Part shown: positions 10,423 to 18,916 of the stretch, piece after piece | Layout: every line of letters starts with the position of its first letter | Numbering within the stretch: the stretch's first letter is position 1 | Source: Comamonadaceae bacterium | GTDB lineage: Bacteria > Pseudomonadota > Gammaproteobacteria > Burkholderiales > Burkholderiaceae_C | Reading direction: 5' to 3' | DNA length: 38,707 nucleotides | Assembly (NCBI GenBank): GCA_011391745.1 | Contig: JAABPX010000006.1 | Span: 1-38,707 of the forward strand | Notes under the pieces: model-generated | Told to the model about the DNA's origin: nothing | The model's database searches: none | Seen by the model: the letters and a program-made list of their open reading frames with translations, nothing else | Program-made: the position numbers and the translations under genes

Positions 10423-11963
10423 GCCGCGGCTCCTTGGTTCGAGACACGGCGCTGCAAAGCCAATAAGGCTTCGTGTGCGTCGCTGAACGGATGCCGCACA
10501 CCCGCGATTTCTTGATGGGTTTCGTGTCCTTTGCCGGCCAGCACAAGCACATCCCGATCCGCGGCCAAACGAACCGCCAAGGCGATGGCTTGGGCGCGAT
10601 CCATTTCAACCAGCACCGATGCGGGCTTGCGCAGGCCAGCGATCATGTCCTGAACAATCGCCGTCGGCGATTCGCTGCGCGGGTTGTCACTGGTCAACAT
10701 TAGTCGGTCGGTGAAACGCTCGGCTGCGGCCGCCATCAAGGGCCGCTTGCCTCGGTCGCGGTCACCGCCACACCCCAGCAGGGTCCACAAGGTTCCGCCG
10801 CGCTGCTGGGCGAGTTCGCGAGCGGTCTGCAAAACCAGTGCAACCGCATCGGGGGTGTGCGCGTAGTCCACCAGCACCAAAGGCTCGGCGGGTGCGCCAC
10901 TGCTCACGGGCTGCAGTCGCCCCGGTACGGGGGTGAGGCCAGCCGTGGCCACCATGGCTTCTTCCATGGTCACCCCCAACGCTCGCGCAGCACCCCAAAC
11001 ACCCAACAGGTTGGACACGTTGTAACGGCCCACCAGCGGGCATTGCACCGACCACTGCCCCACCGTCTGGCCCTCGGCGTCGCGCTCAATCAGCGTGAAC
11101 CGCTGACCGTTTTCGTGGTGCTCAATGGCCAACGCTTGCAAACGAGGTGCTTTCCCTGGCTGATCGTGTGTGCCCACGCTCCAGAGCGAATCGGCCCCAT
11201 GGGGCCATGCGGCCACCAACTCAAGCCCTTTGGGGTCGTCCACATTGATCACCGCCGCCGACAAACTGGGCCAATCAAACAGACTGGACTTGGCGGCCCA
11301 ATACGCCGCCATGTCGCCGTGAAAATCCAAATGGTCCTGAGTGAAATTGGTGAACACCGCCACCCGGATGTGCACGGCATTGAGTCGCCCCTCCACCAAA
11401 CCAATCGACGAGGCCTCCATGACGCAGGTTTTGATGCCTGAGCGAAGCCATTGCGCGCATTGACCATGCAACAGCACCGGATCGGGTGTCGTCAACCCCG
11501 TGGGTATCCAATCCCAATGGCCCGACGTGTGTTGTGGGGTACCCAAACCCAGCGTGCCCACCACCGCACACGGACGCTTTAAGGCGCCCAACAATTGCGC
11601 CAACCACCAAGCGGTTGAGGTCTTGCCGTTCGTCCCTGTGATGGCCACCACATCCATGGCTTGTGTGGGGTGCCCATAAAATCCGCTGGCCAATTCGCCC
11701 GCCCGTCGCTTGAGCTGCGGCAAACTCGCCACCCGCTCATCCCACGGACCCCAAGCGGCCAGGCCTTGGTCTTCCACCACCACCGCAGCGGCCCCATCGC
11801 CCAAAGCCGCATCGACGAATTGGCGCGCGTCGTGAACACCCCCGGGCCACGCCACAAACGCGTCGTGGGCGCCGACCTTGCGACTGTCGCTGTGCAATAC
11901 CCCAGACACACGCTCGCGCAGCCAAACGGCCAAATCGTGGGGCGAATCGAAGCGCTGGCTCAC
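10419..11963 (-). CDS. murE: UDP-MurNAc-L-Ala-D-Glu--meso-diaminopimelate ligase
   Basis: MurE adds the third residue of the stem peptide. The 514-residue product has the P-loop [13 protein letters not shown] at about residues 108-120, the EASSIGLVEGRLN segment, the FTNFTQDHLDFHG motif and GRYNVSNLLG. The tetrapeptide DNPR at residues 426-429 is the established signature for meso-diaminopimelate as substrate, which fits the nearby dapF. The start is GTG at 11963: no ATG fits, and the GTG overlaps the ftsI stop as GTGA, the same 4-base geometry as its neighbours. The product was read directly on the minus strand. Confidence 0.97.
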   Translation of the reverse strand: MSQRFDSPHDLAVWLRERVSGVLHSDSRKVGAHDAFVAWPGGVHDARQFVDAALGDGAAAVVVEDQGLAAWGPWDERVASLPQLKRRAGELASGFYGHPTQAMDVVAITGTNGKTSTAWWLAQLLGALKRPCAVVGTLGLGTPQHTSGHWDWIPTGLTTPDPVLLHGQCAQWLRSGIKTCVMEASSIGLVEGRLNAVHIRVAVFTNFTQDHLDFHGDMAAYWAAKSSLFDWPSLSAAVINVDDPKGLELVAAWPHGADSLWSVGTHDQPGKAPRLQALAIEHHENGQRFTLIERDAEGQTVGQWSVQCPLVGRYNVSNLLGVWGAARALGVTMEEAMVATAGLTPVPGRLQPVSSGAPAEPLVLVDYAHTPDAVALVLQTARELAQQRGGTLWTLLGCGGDRDRGKRPLMAAAAERFTDRLMLTSDNPRSESPTAIVQDMIAGLRKPASVLVEMDRAQAIALAVRLAADRDVLVLAGKGHETHQEIAGVRHPFSDAHEALLALQRRVSNQGAAA

Positions 11964-13696
11964 AGGGCCTCCTCCACCGCCGCGGCGACGATTTGCGGCT
12001 TGACGCTGAGGTCGGGCTGTACACCCAAAATACGCAAGGTCTGTTGCACGGTCTCGCTGAACACGGGTGCGGCCACCACGCCGGCGTAGTAGGAGCCATT
12101 GCTGGGTTCATCCACCATCACCGCCACCACAATGCGTGGGTTTTCAACCGGTGCCAGCCCCACAAAAAAGGTGCGGTACTTATTAGCCACGTACTGCTTG
12201 CCCACTTGTTTGCGCGCGGTCCCGGTCTTGCCGCCCACCGAATACCCCGAGGTTTGCGCCTGTGGGGCCGTGCCCCCCGGACCCGCTGCCATGTGCAGCA
12301 TCTCCCGCACCGAGACGGCACTCTCAGCGCTGAACACCCGCACGCCCACGGTGGCTGTGTTGGACTTCAACAGCGTCACGGGCAATAACTCCCCGTCATT
12401 GGCAAACACCGTGTACGCCTGAGCCAACTGAAACAAAGAAGCCGACAGGCCATAACCGTAGCTCATGGTGGCCTGCTCGATCGGACGCCAAGACTTGTAA
12501 GGCCGCAAACGACCTGACACCGCCCCGGGAAACGGCAATTGCGGCTTTTGCCCAAAGCCCGCTTGGGCGTAGCTCTCCCACATATCGCGGGGGTGCATTT
12601 GCATCGCCACCTTCACCGTGCCCACGTTGCTCGACTTCTGCACCACCTCAGCCAAGGTCAAGGCCCCGTGCGGGTGGGCGTCGTTGATGGTGGAGCCGCC
12701 AATCGTTAAACGACCTGGCGCGGTTTGGATGGTGCTGCTGGCCTTGACCAAGCCACGGTCCATGGCCAATGCGGCCACAAACGGTTTCATGGTGGAACCC
12801 GGCTCAAAGCTGTCGGTGAGTGCGCGGTTGCGCAACTGCTCACCGCTGAGGTTGACCCGTCGGTTGGGGTTAAAGCTGGGGTAATTGGCCAAGGCCAAGA
12901 CCTCACCGGTGCGTGCATCGAGCACCACCACACTGCCGGCCTTGGCTTTTTGCGTCTTCACCGCGTCCACCAATTTTTGGTAAGCAAAGTATTGAATCTT
13001 GCTGTCGATGGAGAGCTGCAGGTCTTGACCATCGACGGGGGCCACCACATCGCGCATGTCTTCGACCACACGCCCCAATCGGTCCTTGATGACCCGGCGC
13101 GAGCCCGCCTGACCAGAGAGTTGCCGGTTAAACGCCAACTCAACGCCTTCTTGGCCTGCGTCTTCCACATTGGTGAAACCCACCAAATGCGCTGCGGCTT
13201 CGCCCTCGGGGTATTGCCGTTTGTAGACGCGCGACTGGTGAATGCCCGCCATCTTCAACGCCGCAATCTCTTTGGCCACCGGCTCATCGACTTGCCGCTT
13301 GATCCAAACAAAGGTTTTGTCTTCGTTGGCCAAGCGTTTGCGCAGCTCTGGCAATGGCATGCCCAACAGGCGCGCCAATTCGGGCATCTTGGGGTCGGCT
13401 TTGGCCACGTCCTCGGGAATCGCCCAAATGCTTTTGGCTTCGACACTGGAGGCCAATATCAAACCGTTTCGGTCCAAAATTCGCCCGCGGTTGGCGGGCA
13501 ATTCCAAGGTGCGTGCAAAACGCACCTGCCCTTGGGTTTGGAAAAAGTCGTTGCCAATGACCTGTATGTAGGTCGCACGCAAGGCCAAGGTCACAAAGCC
13601 CAAGGCCAGCAAACCCACCACCAGCTTGCTGCGCCACACCGGTGTTTTGCTGGCCAACAACGGGCTGTTGCTGAAGTTGATGCCGCCGCGACTCAT
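11960..13696 (-). CDS. ftsI: Septal peptidoglycan transpeptidase FtsI (PBP3)
   Basis: FtsI is the class B penicillin-binding protein that cross-links septal peptidoglycan with FtsW. The 578-residue product has one N-terminal membrane anchor (about residues 23-42), a pedestal domain beginning with ANRGRILDRNG, and a transpeptidase domain. The active-site motifs are intact: S301-T-M-K304 (in EPGSTMKPF), SSN at 355-357, and KTG at 490-492 (in VGGKTGTARK). The start at 13696 overlaps the ftsL stop by 4 bases. The order ftsL-ftsI-murE is standard for proteobacteria. Confidence 0.98.
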   Translation of the reverse strand: MSRGGINFSNSPLLASKTPVWRSKLVVGLLALGFVTLALRATYIQVIGNDFFQTQGQVRFARTLELPANRGRILDRNGLILASSVEAKSIWAIPEDVAKADPKMPELARLLGMPLPELRKRLANEDKTFVWIKRQVDEPVAKEIAALKMAGIHQSRVYKRQYPEGEAAAHLVGFTNVEDAGQEGVELAFNRQLSGQAGSRRVIKDRLGRVVEDMRDVVAPVDGQDLQLSIDSKIQYFAYQKLVDAVKTQKAKAGSVVVLDARTGEVLALANYPSFNPNRRVNLSGEQLRNRALTDSFEPGSTMKPFVAALAMDRGLVKASSTIQTAPGRLTIGGSTINDAHPHGALTLAEVVQKSSNVGTVKVAMQMHPRDMWESYAQAGFGQKPQLPFPGAVSGRLRPYKSWRPIEQATMSYGYGLSASLFQLAQAYTVFANDGELLPVTLLKSNTATVGVRVFSAESAVSVREMLHMAAGPGGTAPQAQTSGYSVGGKTGTARKQVGKQYVANKYRTFFVGLAPVENPRIVVAVMVDEPSNGSYYAGVVAAPVFSETVQQTLRILGVQPDLSVKPQIVAAAVEEAL

Positions 13697-13989
13697 GGCC
13701 GCTCCTCCAGCGGCTGAGCCTGCCGCTCAAAACCCGCCACGTAATGCGTGATGCCCGGCGTGACCGCACGCATCTCCAACCGTTGACTGGCCAGCTGCTG
13801 CACACGAGCGGGTGTGGCTTGGGCGCGCTTGAGCACTTGCAGCTGCTCGTTTTCAGCCGCCAGCCGACGACTCTGGGCTTGTGCACGGTCGACCTCGCTG
13901 TACAAACGGCGAGATTCGTATTGGGTGTGAACCAAATAAAAAGCACTGGCCACAATCGCCAGCACCAAGCCGATGGACACGCGCGTCAT
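13693..13989 (-). CDS. ftsL: Cell division protein FtsL
   Basis: FtsL is a small bitopic membrane protein that forms the FtsQLB divisome complex. The 98-residue product has a hydrophobic segment at about residues 5-20 ([19 protein letters not shown]), followed by a predicted coiled coil rich in Glu, Gln and Arg ([21 protein letters not shown]). Sequence conservation in FtsL is low, so the call rests on size, topology and its invariant position between rsmH and ftsI. It overlaps both neighbours by 4 bases. Confidence 0.93.
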   Translation of the reverse strand: MTRVSIGLVLAIVASAFYLVHTQYESRRLYSEVDRAQAQSRRLAAENEQLQVLKRAQATPARVQQLASQRLEMRAVTPGITHYVAGFERQAQPLEERP

Positions 13990-14909
13990 GCCGCCACCTC
14001 GGTGCGTGTGGCCACGCGCATCACGGCACTGCGCGAACGGGGGTTGGCGCTCACCTCTTCGCTCGACGGCATGACGCGACGAACATCACGCAGCGCCATG
14101 GCCACGGGCTGCGCAAACGGCGCGCGACGGTCGAACACAGCGCGAGAATGCTGCGCCATGAATTGCTTGACGATGCGGTCTTCCAACGAATGAAAGCTGA
14201 TCACCACCAATTGGCCTGCGGGTTTGAGCACGTGCAAACTGCCTTCTAGCGCGTGTTGCAGCTCTTCAAGCTCGGCGTTGATGAAAATCCGAAAAGCCTG
14301 AAATGTGCGCGTTGCAGGGTCCTTGCCCGGCTCGCGGGTTTTGACCGCGCCAGCCACGATTTCGGCCAACTCGCTGGTGGTGCGAATTGGGCCCCGTTCC
14401 TGTCGGCGACGATCAATCGCCTTTGCAATCGGTTGAGCAAACCGTTCTTCGCCGTATTCACGAATGACCTCCGCCATGATGGCAACGTCGGCCGTTTCCA
14501 GCCATTGGGCAACGGATTGGCCGCGCGTGGTGTCCATGCGCATGTCCAGTGGGCCGTCGTGTCGAAATGAAAATCCGCGTTGTGGGTCGTCGATTTGGGG
14601 CGAACTCACACCAATGTCCATGAGCAGGCCATCGACGCTGAGGGCTTCGAGTTCGCCCACATGGCGAAAGGCTTGGTGGCGAACACCCACGCGCGCATCC
14701 TGGGCCGCCAAAGCTTGGGCCGCTTCGATGGCTTGCGGGTCTTTGTCGAACACCGTCAAACGCCCACGCTCGCCGAGCTGGCTCAGGATCAGACGCGAAT
14801 GCCCACCGCGCCCGAAGGTGGCGTCGATGTAATGACCGTCTGGGTTGACCTGCAGCGCCGTCACGGCTTCGCTCAACAAGACGGTTTGATGGGTCCATGG
14901 ACTGTTCAC
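13986..14909 (-). CDS. rsmH: 16S rRNA (cytosine(1402)-N4)-methyltransferase RsmH
   Basis: RsmH (MraW) methylates the N4 of C1402 in the decoding centre of 16S rRNA using S-adenosylmethionine. The 307-residue product shows [13 protein letters not shown], the SAM-binding [15 protein letters not shown], the [18 protein letters not shown] motif and the C-terminal [13 protein letters not shown]. The start is taken as GTG at 14909 because an AAGG sits six bases upstream and the protein then begins just before the conserved THQTVLL segment. The longer open frame to 15002 runs back through mraZ. It lies 8 bases after the mraZ stop. Confidence 0.96.
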   Translation of the reverse strand: MNSPWTHQTVLLSEAVTALQVNPDGHYIDATFGRGGHSRLILSQLGERGRLTVFDKDPQAIEAAQALAAQDARVGVRHQAFRHVGELEALSVDGLLMDIGVSSPQIDDPQRGFSFRHDGPLDMRMDTTRGQSVAQWLETADVAIMAEVIREYGEERFAQPIAKAIDRRRQERGPIRTTSELAEIVAGAVKTREPGKDPATRTFQAFRIFINAELEELQHALEGSLHVLKPAGQLVVISFHSLEDRIVKQFMAQHSRAVFDRRAPFAQPVAMALRDVRRVMPSSEEVSANPRSRSAVMRVATRTEVAA

Positions 14910-14917
14910 CGCCAACC

Positions 14918-15343
14918 TTAAAAAGAAAAGTCCTTGAAGACATTGGGCATGCCGTCCTGCATGGCTTGCGCCTCTTTGGCGGCGTAGACTTGGGCATCCC
15001 ACAGTTCCAAATGGTCACCCATGCCCAACAAAATCGCCTCTTTGCTGATGCCCGCGGCGGTGCGCAATTCGGGTGCCACCAAAACCCGCCCCGCCGCATC
15101 CATCTCGACGTCTTGGGCATTGCCCAAAAAGATGCGCTTCCACCACTGCGCATCCATCGGCAAAGCGGCGATGCGATCACGAAAAATCTCCCATTCGGCG
15201 CGAGGAAAAACCAGCAAGCAGCCGTGTGGGTGCTTGGTGATGGTGAGCTGGCTCCCCGTCTGGCTCAAGGCGTCACGGTGCCGCGTGGGCACCGACAAGC
15301 GGCCCTTGGAATCGAGATTAATAGAGGAAGCACCTTGGAACAT
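14918..15343 (-). CDS. mraZ: Transcriptional regulator MraZ
   Basis: MraZ is an AbrB-fold DNA-binding protein that forms ring-shaped oligomers and, in E. coli, represses its own dcw promoter. The 141-residue product begins [20 protein letters not shown], the first of two MraZ half-repeats. The second half carries [17 protein letters not shown]. The ATG at 15343 was chosen because the family starts at this point. The frame stays open to tandem GTG codons at 15376 and 15373, but these lie inside the operator repeats. The ribosome-binding site is weak. It is the first gene of the dcw operon and sits directly behind a matching operator. Confidence 0.95.
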   Translation of the reverse strand: MFQGASSINLDSKGRLSVPTRHRDALSQTGSQLTITKHPHGCLLVFPRAEWEIFRDRIAALPMDAQWWKRIFLGNAQDVEMDAAGRVLVAPELRTAAGISKEAILLGMGDHLELWDAQVYAAKEAQAMQDGMPNVFKDFSF

Positions 15344-15360
15344 GGGTTTTAAATCCGAAA

Positions 15361-15396
15361 ATACACTTTTCACCACTTAATTGCACTAAATCCCAC
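15361..15396 (-). promoter_or_regulatory. MraZ operator: four GTG direct repeats at 10-base period
   Basis: Reading the minus strand toward mraZ, hexamers GTGGGA, GTGCAA, GTGGTG and GTGTAT start at 15396, 15386, 15376 and 15366, exactly 10 bases apart. E. coli MraZ is known to bind TGGGN repeats with 5-base spacers, also a 10-base period, just upstream of mraZ. The repeats overlap the -10 box and presumed transcription start, as expected for autorepression. Assignment of MraZ as the binder is inference from this match. Confidence 0.85.
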
Positions 15397-15422
15397 TTTA
15401 GCAGGAAAAGCGGTCTTGGCAA
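15395..15422 (-). promoter_or_regulatory. Putative sigma-70 promoter of the dcw cluster
   Basis: On the minus strand TTGCCA (15422-15417) is followed after 16 bases by TAAAGT (15400-15395). Both hexamers are close to the sigma-70 consensus, and the -10 box touches the first MraZ repeat. Transcription would start near 15388, giving a leader of about 45 bases before mraZ. The bases upstream, to about 15540, are AT-rich and hold no gene; another weaker promoter could be present there. Confidence 0.6.
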
Positions 15423-15597
15423 GCCGTTGAAGCGATTTTTTTCAATGAAATCAACCACTTAGAACCGATTTAAGATAAAGTATTTGGATAAAAATCAAAC
15501 AAAAGCAAGCACTTAGCAGAGGCTTTGAATGTGATGCGTGAAAACCAACTGCCCCATATTGGTGTGCCGCATTTCACAACACGGTGGCCCTGAACGG

Positions 15598-15634
15598 AAA
15601 AAACCCCAGCGACCGCGCACGGTGGCTGGGGTTT
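15598..15634 (-). terminator. Intrinsic terminator downstream of dksA
   Basis: On the minus strand AAACCCCAGC (15634-15625) pairs with GCTGGGGTTT (15610-15601) around a 14-base loop, and the stem runs into a T tract. It begins about 22 bases after the dksA stop. It separates dksA transcription from the dcw promoter downstream. The opposite strand has only three Ts, so the terminator works best for the minus strand. Confidence 0.85.
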
Positions 15635-15656
15635 GCCTTGAACAGGCGTGGATCGG

Positions 15657-16634
15657 TCAGTCGCCAAACATTTTTTGCTTGAGTTCGCGCCGCTGCTGGG
15701 CCTCAAGCGACAGGTTGGCGGTGGGGCGCGCCATCAAGCGGCCCACGCCAATGGGTTCACCGGTTTCGTCGCAGTAACCATAGTCGCCCGCGTCGATGCG
15801 CACAATGGCCTGCTCAATCTTCTTAAGCAGCTTGCGCTCACGGTCGCGCGTGCGCAACTCCAAGGCGTGTTCTTCTTCGATGGTGGCCCGATCGGCTGGG
15901 TCGGGCATGACCGAGGTGTCTTCGCGCAGGTGTTCGGTGGTCTCACCGGCGTTGGCCAACATGTCGGCCTTGAGTTGTTGCAACTTGCGGCGGAAAAAAG
16001 CCTGCTGCACATCGTTCATGTATTCGCTGTCGGGCATGGCCATGACATCGGCATCGGCGAGTTGCTCAACGGGCGTGGTTTTCCAATTGTTGGCGCGTTT
16101 GGCGTCTTTTTTGGCGGGCGTCTGGACAGTCACAGGGGTTATGAATCGTTCGGGGGTTTGAGAAAAAGTGGCTTTGGCCGCATCGGGCGCATGCGTGGGC
16201 ACCACCACCGCTTGGGTCATTTGTTCCATCATGACTTTTTTGGCAGCGCGTTTGCCCACCGGTTTGCTGGGTGTGACCACCACCGGTGGCGTGGGCGCAA
16301 GCGCGACAGGCTTGGCTGCTGACTTGGCGATGGGTTTGGGTGTGGACTTGGTGGTTGACTTGGGTGTTGGTTTAGATATTGGCTTGGCCACGGGTTTTTT
16401 CACGGGTGCCGCTGCAGACTTGGCCACCGCTTTCTTTGCGGGCGACTTGGCGGCCACCACTGGCACCGGTTTTTTAAGCGGTTTTTTGGGCGTGGCTTTG
16501 GTCGCAGGTTTGGGCGCGACTTTGGCGGTTTTTTTCGCCGGCGTGGGCGCGGTGCTCACCTTGGGCCGCTGCTTGGCGGTCGGTGCCGCAGACTTGGCGG
16601 TCTTTTTGGCCGGGGATTTCACAAGTGCTCTCAT
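15657..16634 (-). CDS. dksA: RNA polymerase-binding regulator DksA with long Lys/Ala/Pro tail
   Basis: DksA enters the RNA polymerase secondary channel and, with ppGpp, adjusts rRNA and amino-acid promoters. The C-terminal part (about residues 185-325) is canonical: a coiled coil with the tip motif DPADRA at 245-250, then LELRTRDRERKLLKKIEQA, the globular segment GYCDETGEPIGVGRLMARP and a C-terminal helix. Only the first zinc-finger cysteine (C288) is kept. The other three positions are T, S and A, as is common in betaproteobacterial DksA. The first 150 or so residues are low-complexity repeats of PAKK, KPV and KPTPK, resembling histone H1-like tails; E. coli DksA (151 residues) lacks them. 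The ATG at 16634 has AGGA six bases upstream. An in-frame ATG at 16796 would overlap the upstream GTPase gene. Confidence 0.93.
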   Translation of the reverse strand: MRALVKSPAKKTAKSAAPTAKQRPKVSTAPTPAKKTAKVAPKPATKATPKKPLKKPVPVVAAKSPAKKAVAKSAAAPVKKPVAKPISKPTPKSTTKSTPKPIAKSAAKPVALAPTPPVVVTPSKPVGKRAAKKVMMEQMTQAVVVPTHAPDAAKATFSQTPERFITPVTVQTPAKKDAKRANNWKTTPVEQLADADVMAMPDSEYMNDVQQAFFRRKLQQLKADMLANAGETTEHLREDTSVMPDPADRATIEEEHALELRTRDRERKLLKKIEQAIVRIDAGDYGYCDETGEPIGVGRLMARPTANLSLEAQQRRELKQKMFGD

Positions 16635-16792
16635 CTTTGGTCCTGACAAATCACGGTCTGAGGTGCGCACACCCAAGGACGGTTGCATGGACGGGCTCGT
16701 CAACGCAGGGCTGTTTATACCCGGTTTGGACGCACCGGCGGTTTTGTCTTGGGCCGGCGGGGGGGCAAAGCTGTTAAAAAAAGCCCAAAACA

Positions 16793-17848
16793 TCACGCAG
16801 CCACCAAGGATTGCTCCAAACCTTGCATCAAGATGTCTTTGGGCAAATCAATGCCAATAAACACCATTTTGCTCACACGGGCCTCGCCCGTTGGCCAAGG
16901 CGGACCCAAGTCGCTGCCCATGAGTTGGTGCACGCCTTGGAAAATCACCTTGCGTTCGGTGCCTTGCATATCGAGCACACCTTTGTAGCGCAGCATGCGC
17001 GGGCCGTACACCTGCACGATGGCGCCCAAAAAATCCTCCAATTTGGCCGGCTCAAAGGGGCGCGTGGCGCGGTAGACAAAACTCTTCACATCGTCGTCGT
17101 GATGGTGGTGGTGATGCGCGTGTTCATGGTCATGGTGATCGTACCCGCAGTCCGGACCATGCACATGACCATGGTCATGGTCGTGTGCGTCGTCCTTCAA
17201 GAAATCGGGGTCGATATCCAAACGCGCATTGAGGTTAAAACCGCGCAGGTCCAACACCTTGTCGAGTGAGACTTCGCCAAAGTGAACCTGCGTCATGGGT
17301 GCGCGGGGGTTCATGTGCTTGAGCCGGTGGGTCAGCGCTTGCAAGGCCTCTGGGGTGACCAAGTCGCTTTTGCTGATGAACATTTGGTCGGCAAAGCCCA
17401 CTTGTCGGCGCGCTTCTTGCCGGTCGTTGAGTTGCTGCTCGGCGTGTTTGGCGTCGACCAAGGTCAGTATGCCATCGAGCAAATACTGCTCGGCCACTTC
17501 ATCGTCCATAAAGAAGGTTTGCGCCACCGGGCCGGGGTCGGCCAAGCCGGTGGTCTCAATGATGACGCGTTCAAAGTCAATTTCACCTTTGCGCTTGCGT
17601 GTGGCCAAGTCTTGCAAGGTGGCGCGCAAATCGTCGCGAATCGTGCAACAGATGCACCCGTTGCTCATTTGAATGATGTTTTCGGTGGTGTCGGACACCA
17701 AGATCTCGTTGTCGATGTTTTCTTCACCGAATTCGTTTTCGATGACCGCGATTTTTTGGCCGTGGGCCTCGCTGAGCACGCGCTTGAGCAGGGTGGTTTT
17801 GCCCGAACCCAAAAAACCGGTGAGGATCGTCGCGGGAATAAGAGACAT
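16793..17848 (-). CDS. COG0523 (CobW/ZNG1-type) metal-chaperone GTPase
   Basis: G3E-family GTPases of COG0523 deliver metals, often zinc, to client proteins. The 351-residue product has the Walker A GFLGSGKTTLL at residues 11-21, the metal motif C65-I-C-C68 (GCICC), ETTGLADPGP (switch region), SKSD at 159-162 in the NKxD position, and a CobW C-terminal domain. A strongly His/Asp-rich linker (residues 222-250) lies between the domains and would bind several metal ions. The ATG at 17848 starts directly at the GTPase domain; the open frame extends upstream without family character. It precedes dksA by 158 bases on the same strand. COG0523 genes next to dksA paralogues are known in zinc-limitation regulons, but no Zur-like box was seen upstream here. 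Confidence 0.9.
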   Translation of the reverse strand: MSLIPATILTGFLGSGKTTLLKRVLSEAHGQKIAVIENEFGEENIDNEILVSDTTENIIQMSNGCICCTIRDDLRATLQDLATRKRKGEIDFERVIIETTGLADPGPVAQTFFMDDEVAEQYLLDGILTLVDAKHAEQQLNDRQEARRQVGFADQMFISKSDLVTPEALQALTHRLKHMNPRAPMTQVHFGEVSLDKVLDLRGFNLNARLDIDPDFLKDDAHDHDHGHVHGPDCGYDHHDHEHAHHHHHHDDDVKSFVYRATRPFEPAKLEDFLGAIVQVYGPRMLRYKGVLDMQGTERKVIFQGVHQLMGSDLGPPWPTGEARVSKMVFIGIDLPKDILMQGLEQSLVAA

Positions 17849-17927
17849 GGTGTTTGGCGTTAAGCGTTCAGTCACAACACGACAGTGTATGCCAGCGCAT
17901 TGACGCGGGGATGACAAAAGCCCCCAG

Positions 17928-18908
17928 TCAAACGCTGCGGGGTTTTCGCGATACGGGCAAGGGTTCTGGGCTGTGGTCGCTGCGGGCCTGCGCTCGCGGG
18001 TGCGCCGCGTCGTACACCTTGGCCAAATGTTGAAAGTCCAACCGGGTGTACACCTGTGTGGTGCTGATGCTGGCGTGGCCCAACAACTCTTGAACGGCTC
18101 GCAAATCGCCACTGGACTGCAACAGGTGGCTGGCATAGGAATGGCGCAGCATGTGCGGGTGCACCGGCGTGCTCAAGCCGGCCAATTGCGAGCGCCGCTT
18201 GAGCCGCACCCGGATGTGCTGCGGCGACAGTCGCTGGCCGCGATCACCCACAAACAAGGCCAAGGCATCATGGGTTGGCCCCAACCACTGCGCGCGCACC
18301 CCCAACCAGGCTTGCAATGCGGTCAACGCGGCGGTGCCGATGGGCACGCTGCGCCGCTTGGCACCTTTGCCCAACACATGCGCGACACCGTCTTGCACAT
18401 CGATCCAGCCCAAGCTGTCCGGGCCGGCTTGCACATCCAGACCGACCAATTCCGCGATGCGCAAGCCACAGCCATACAACAACTCGGTGATGCACGCATC
18501 GCGGGCCTCCAACTCAGGCGCATCGCTGGCTTGTTGGTGCTGCACCAAGCGCACAGCATCGTCCACCCCCAAGGCCTTGGGCAAGGGTTTGGCCGCCTTG
18601 GGGGTTCTCACACCCTGAACCGGGTTGTGGGCCATGTGCCCGTAACGCGTCATCCAATGGTAAAAGCCGCGCCAGCCCGACACAATGAGAGCGATGCCCC
18701 GGGGCGAACGCCCGGCGCTGTGCATTTGCGCGACCCAACGGCGAATGTGGCTGGGCTGCACCGATGTCAGGGCCACGCCGGCGGTGTCGGCCAGCGCCGT
18801 CAAGCGCGACAAATCCAAGGTGTAGAGGGCCACGGTGCGTGCGGCCAAGCGTTTGTGGTCCCTGACGTGTGACAGGTACACGCTCACCCAATCGCCTTGG
18901 GGGTCCAT
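17928..18908 (-). CDS. xerC: Tyrosine recombinase XerC
   Basis: XerC works with XerD at dif to resolve chromosome dimers before division. The 326-residue product has an N-terminal SAM-like core-binding domain (residues 5-95) and a catalytic domain with the full active-site set: R150 (GCGLRIAEL), K181 (GKGAKRR), H252-x-x-R255 (HPHMLRHSYASHLL), H278 (LLGHASI) and the nucleophile Y287. The ATG at 18908 lies 8 bases after the DUF484 stop. Gene order dapF-DUF484-xerC matches the E. coli dapF-yigA-xerC operon, which supports XerC over a phage or integron integrase. Confidence 0.94.
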   Translation of the reverse strand: MDPQGDWVSVYLSHVRDHKRLAARTVALYTLDLSRLTALADTAGVALTSVQPSHIRRWVAQMHSAGRSPRGIALIVSGWRGFYHWMTRYGHMAHNPVQGVRTPKAAKPLPKALGVDDAVRLVQHQQASDAPELEARDACITELLYGCGLRIAELVGLDVQAGPDSLGWIDVQDGVAHVLGKGAKRRSVPIGTAALTALQAWLGVRAQWLGPTHDALALFVGDRGQRLSPQHIRVRLKRRSQLAGLSTPVHPHMLRHSYASHLLQSSGDLRAVQELLGHASISTTQVYTRLDFQHLAKVYDAAHPRAQARSDHSPEPLPVSRKPRSV

Positions 18909-18916
18909 CGCGGGAG

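Noticed and set aside
13986..15002. N-terminal extension of RsmH to 15002
   Set aside because: It overlaps mraZ, has no conserved content, and a GTG with a good ribosome-binding site at 14909 fits the family start.
15344..15376. GTG starts for MraZ at 15376/15373
   Set aside because: The GTG codons are the operator repeats themselves, and the family begins at MFQGASS.
15470..15706. Minus-strand 78-residue frame spanning the dksA terminator and upstream of the dcw promoter
   Set aside because: It overlaps the dksA 3' end in another frame and crosses a terminator; there is no ribosome-binding site or family likeness.
17090..17180. Repetitive GTG/CAT tract resembling a microsatellite
   Set aside because: It encodes the His/Asp-rich loop of the COG0523 GTPase and stays in frame.
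17849..17927. Possible Zur box upstream of the COG0523 GTPase
   Set aside because: No AT-rich palindrome of the Zur type is present in this 79-base gap.
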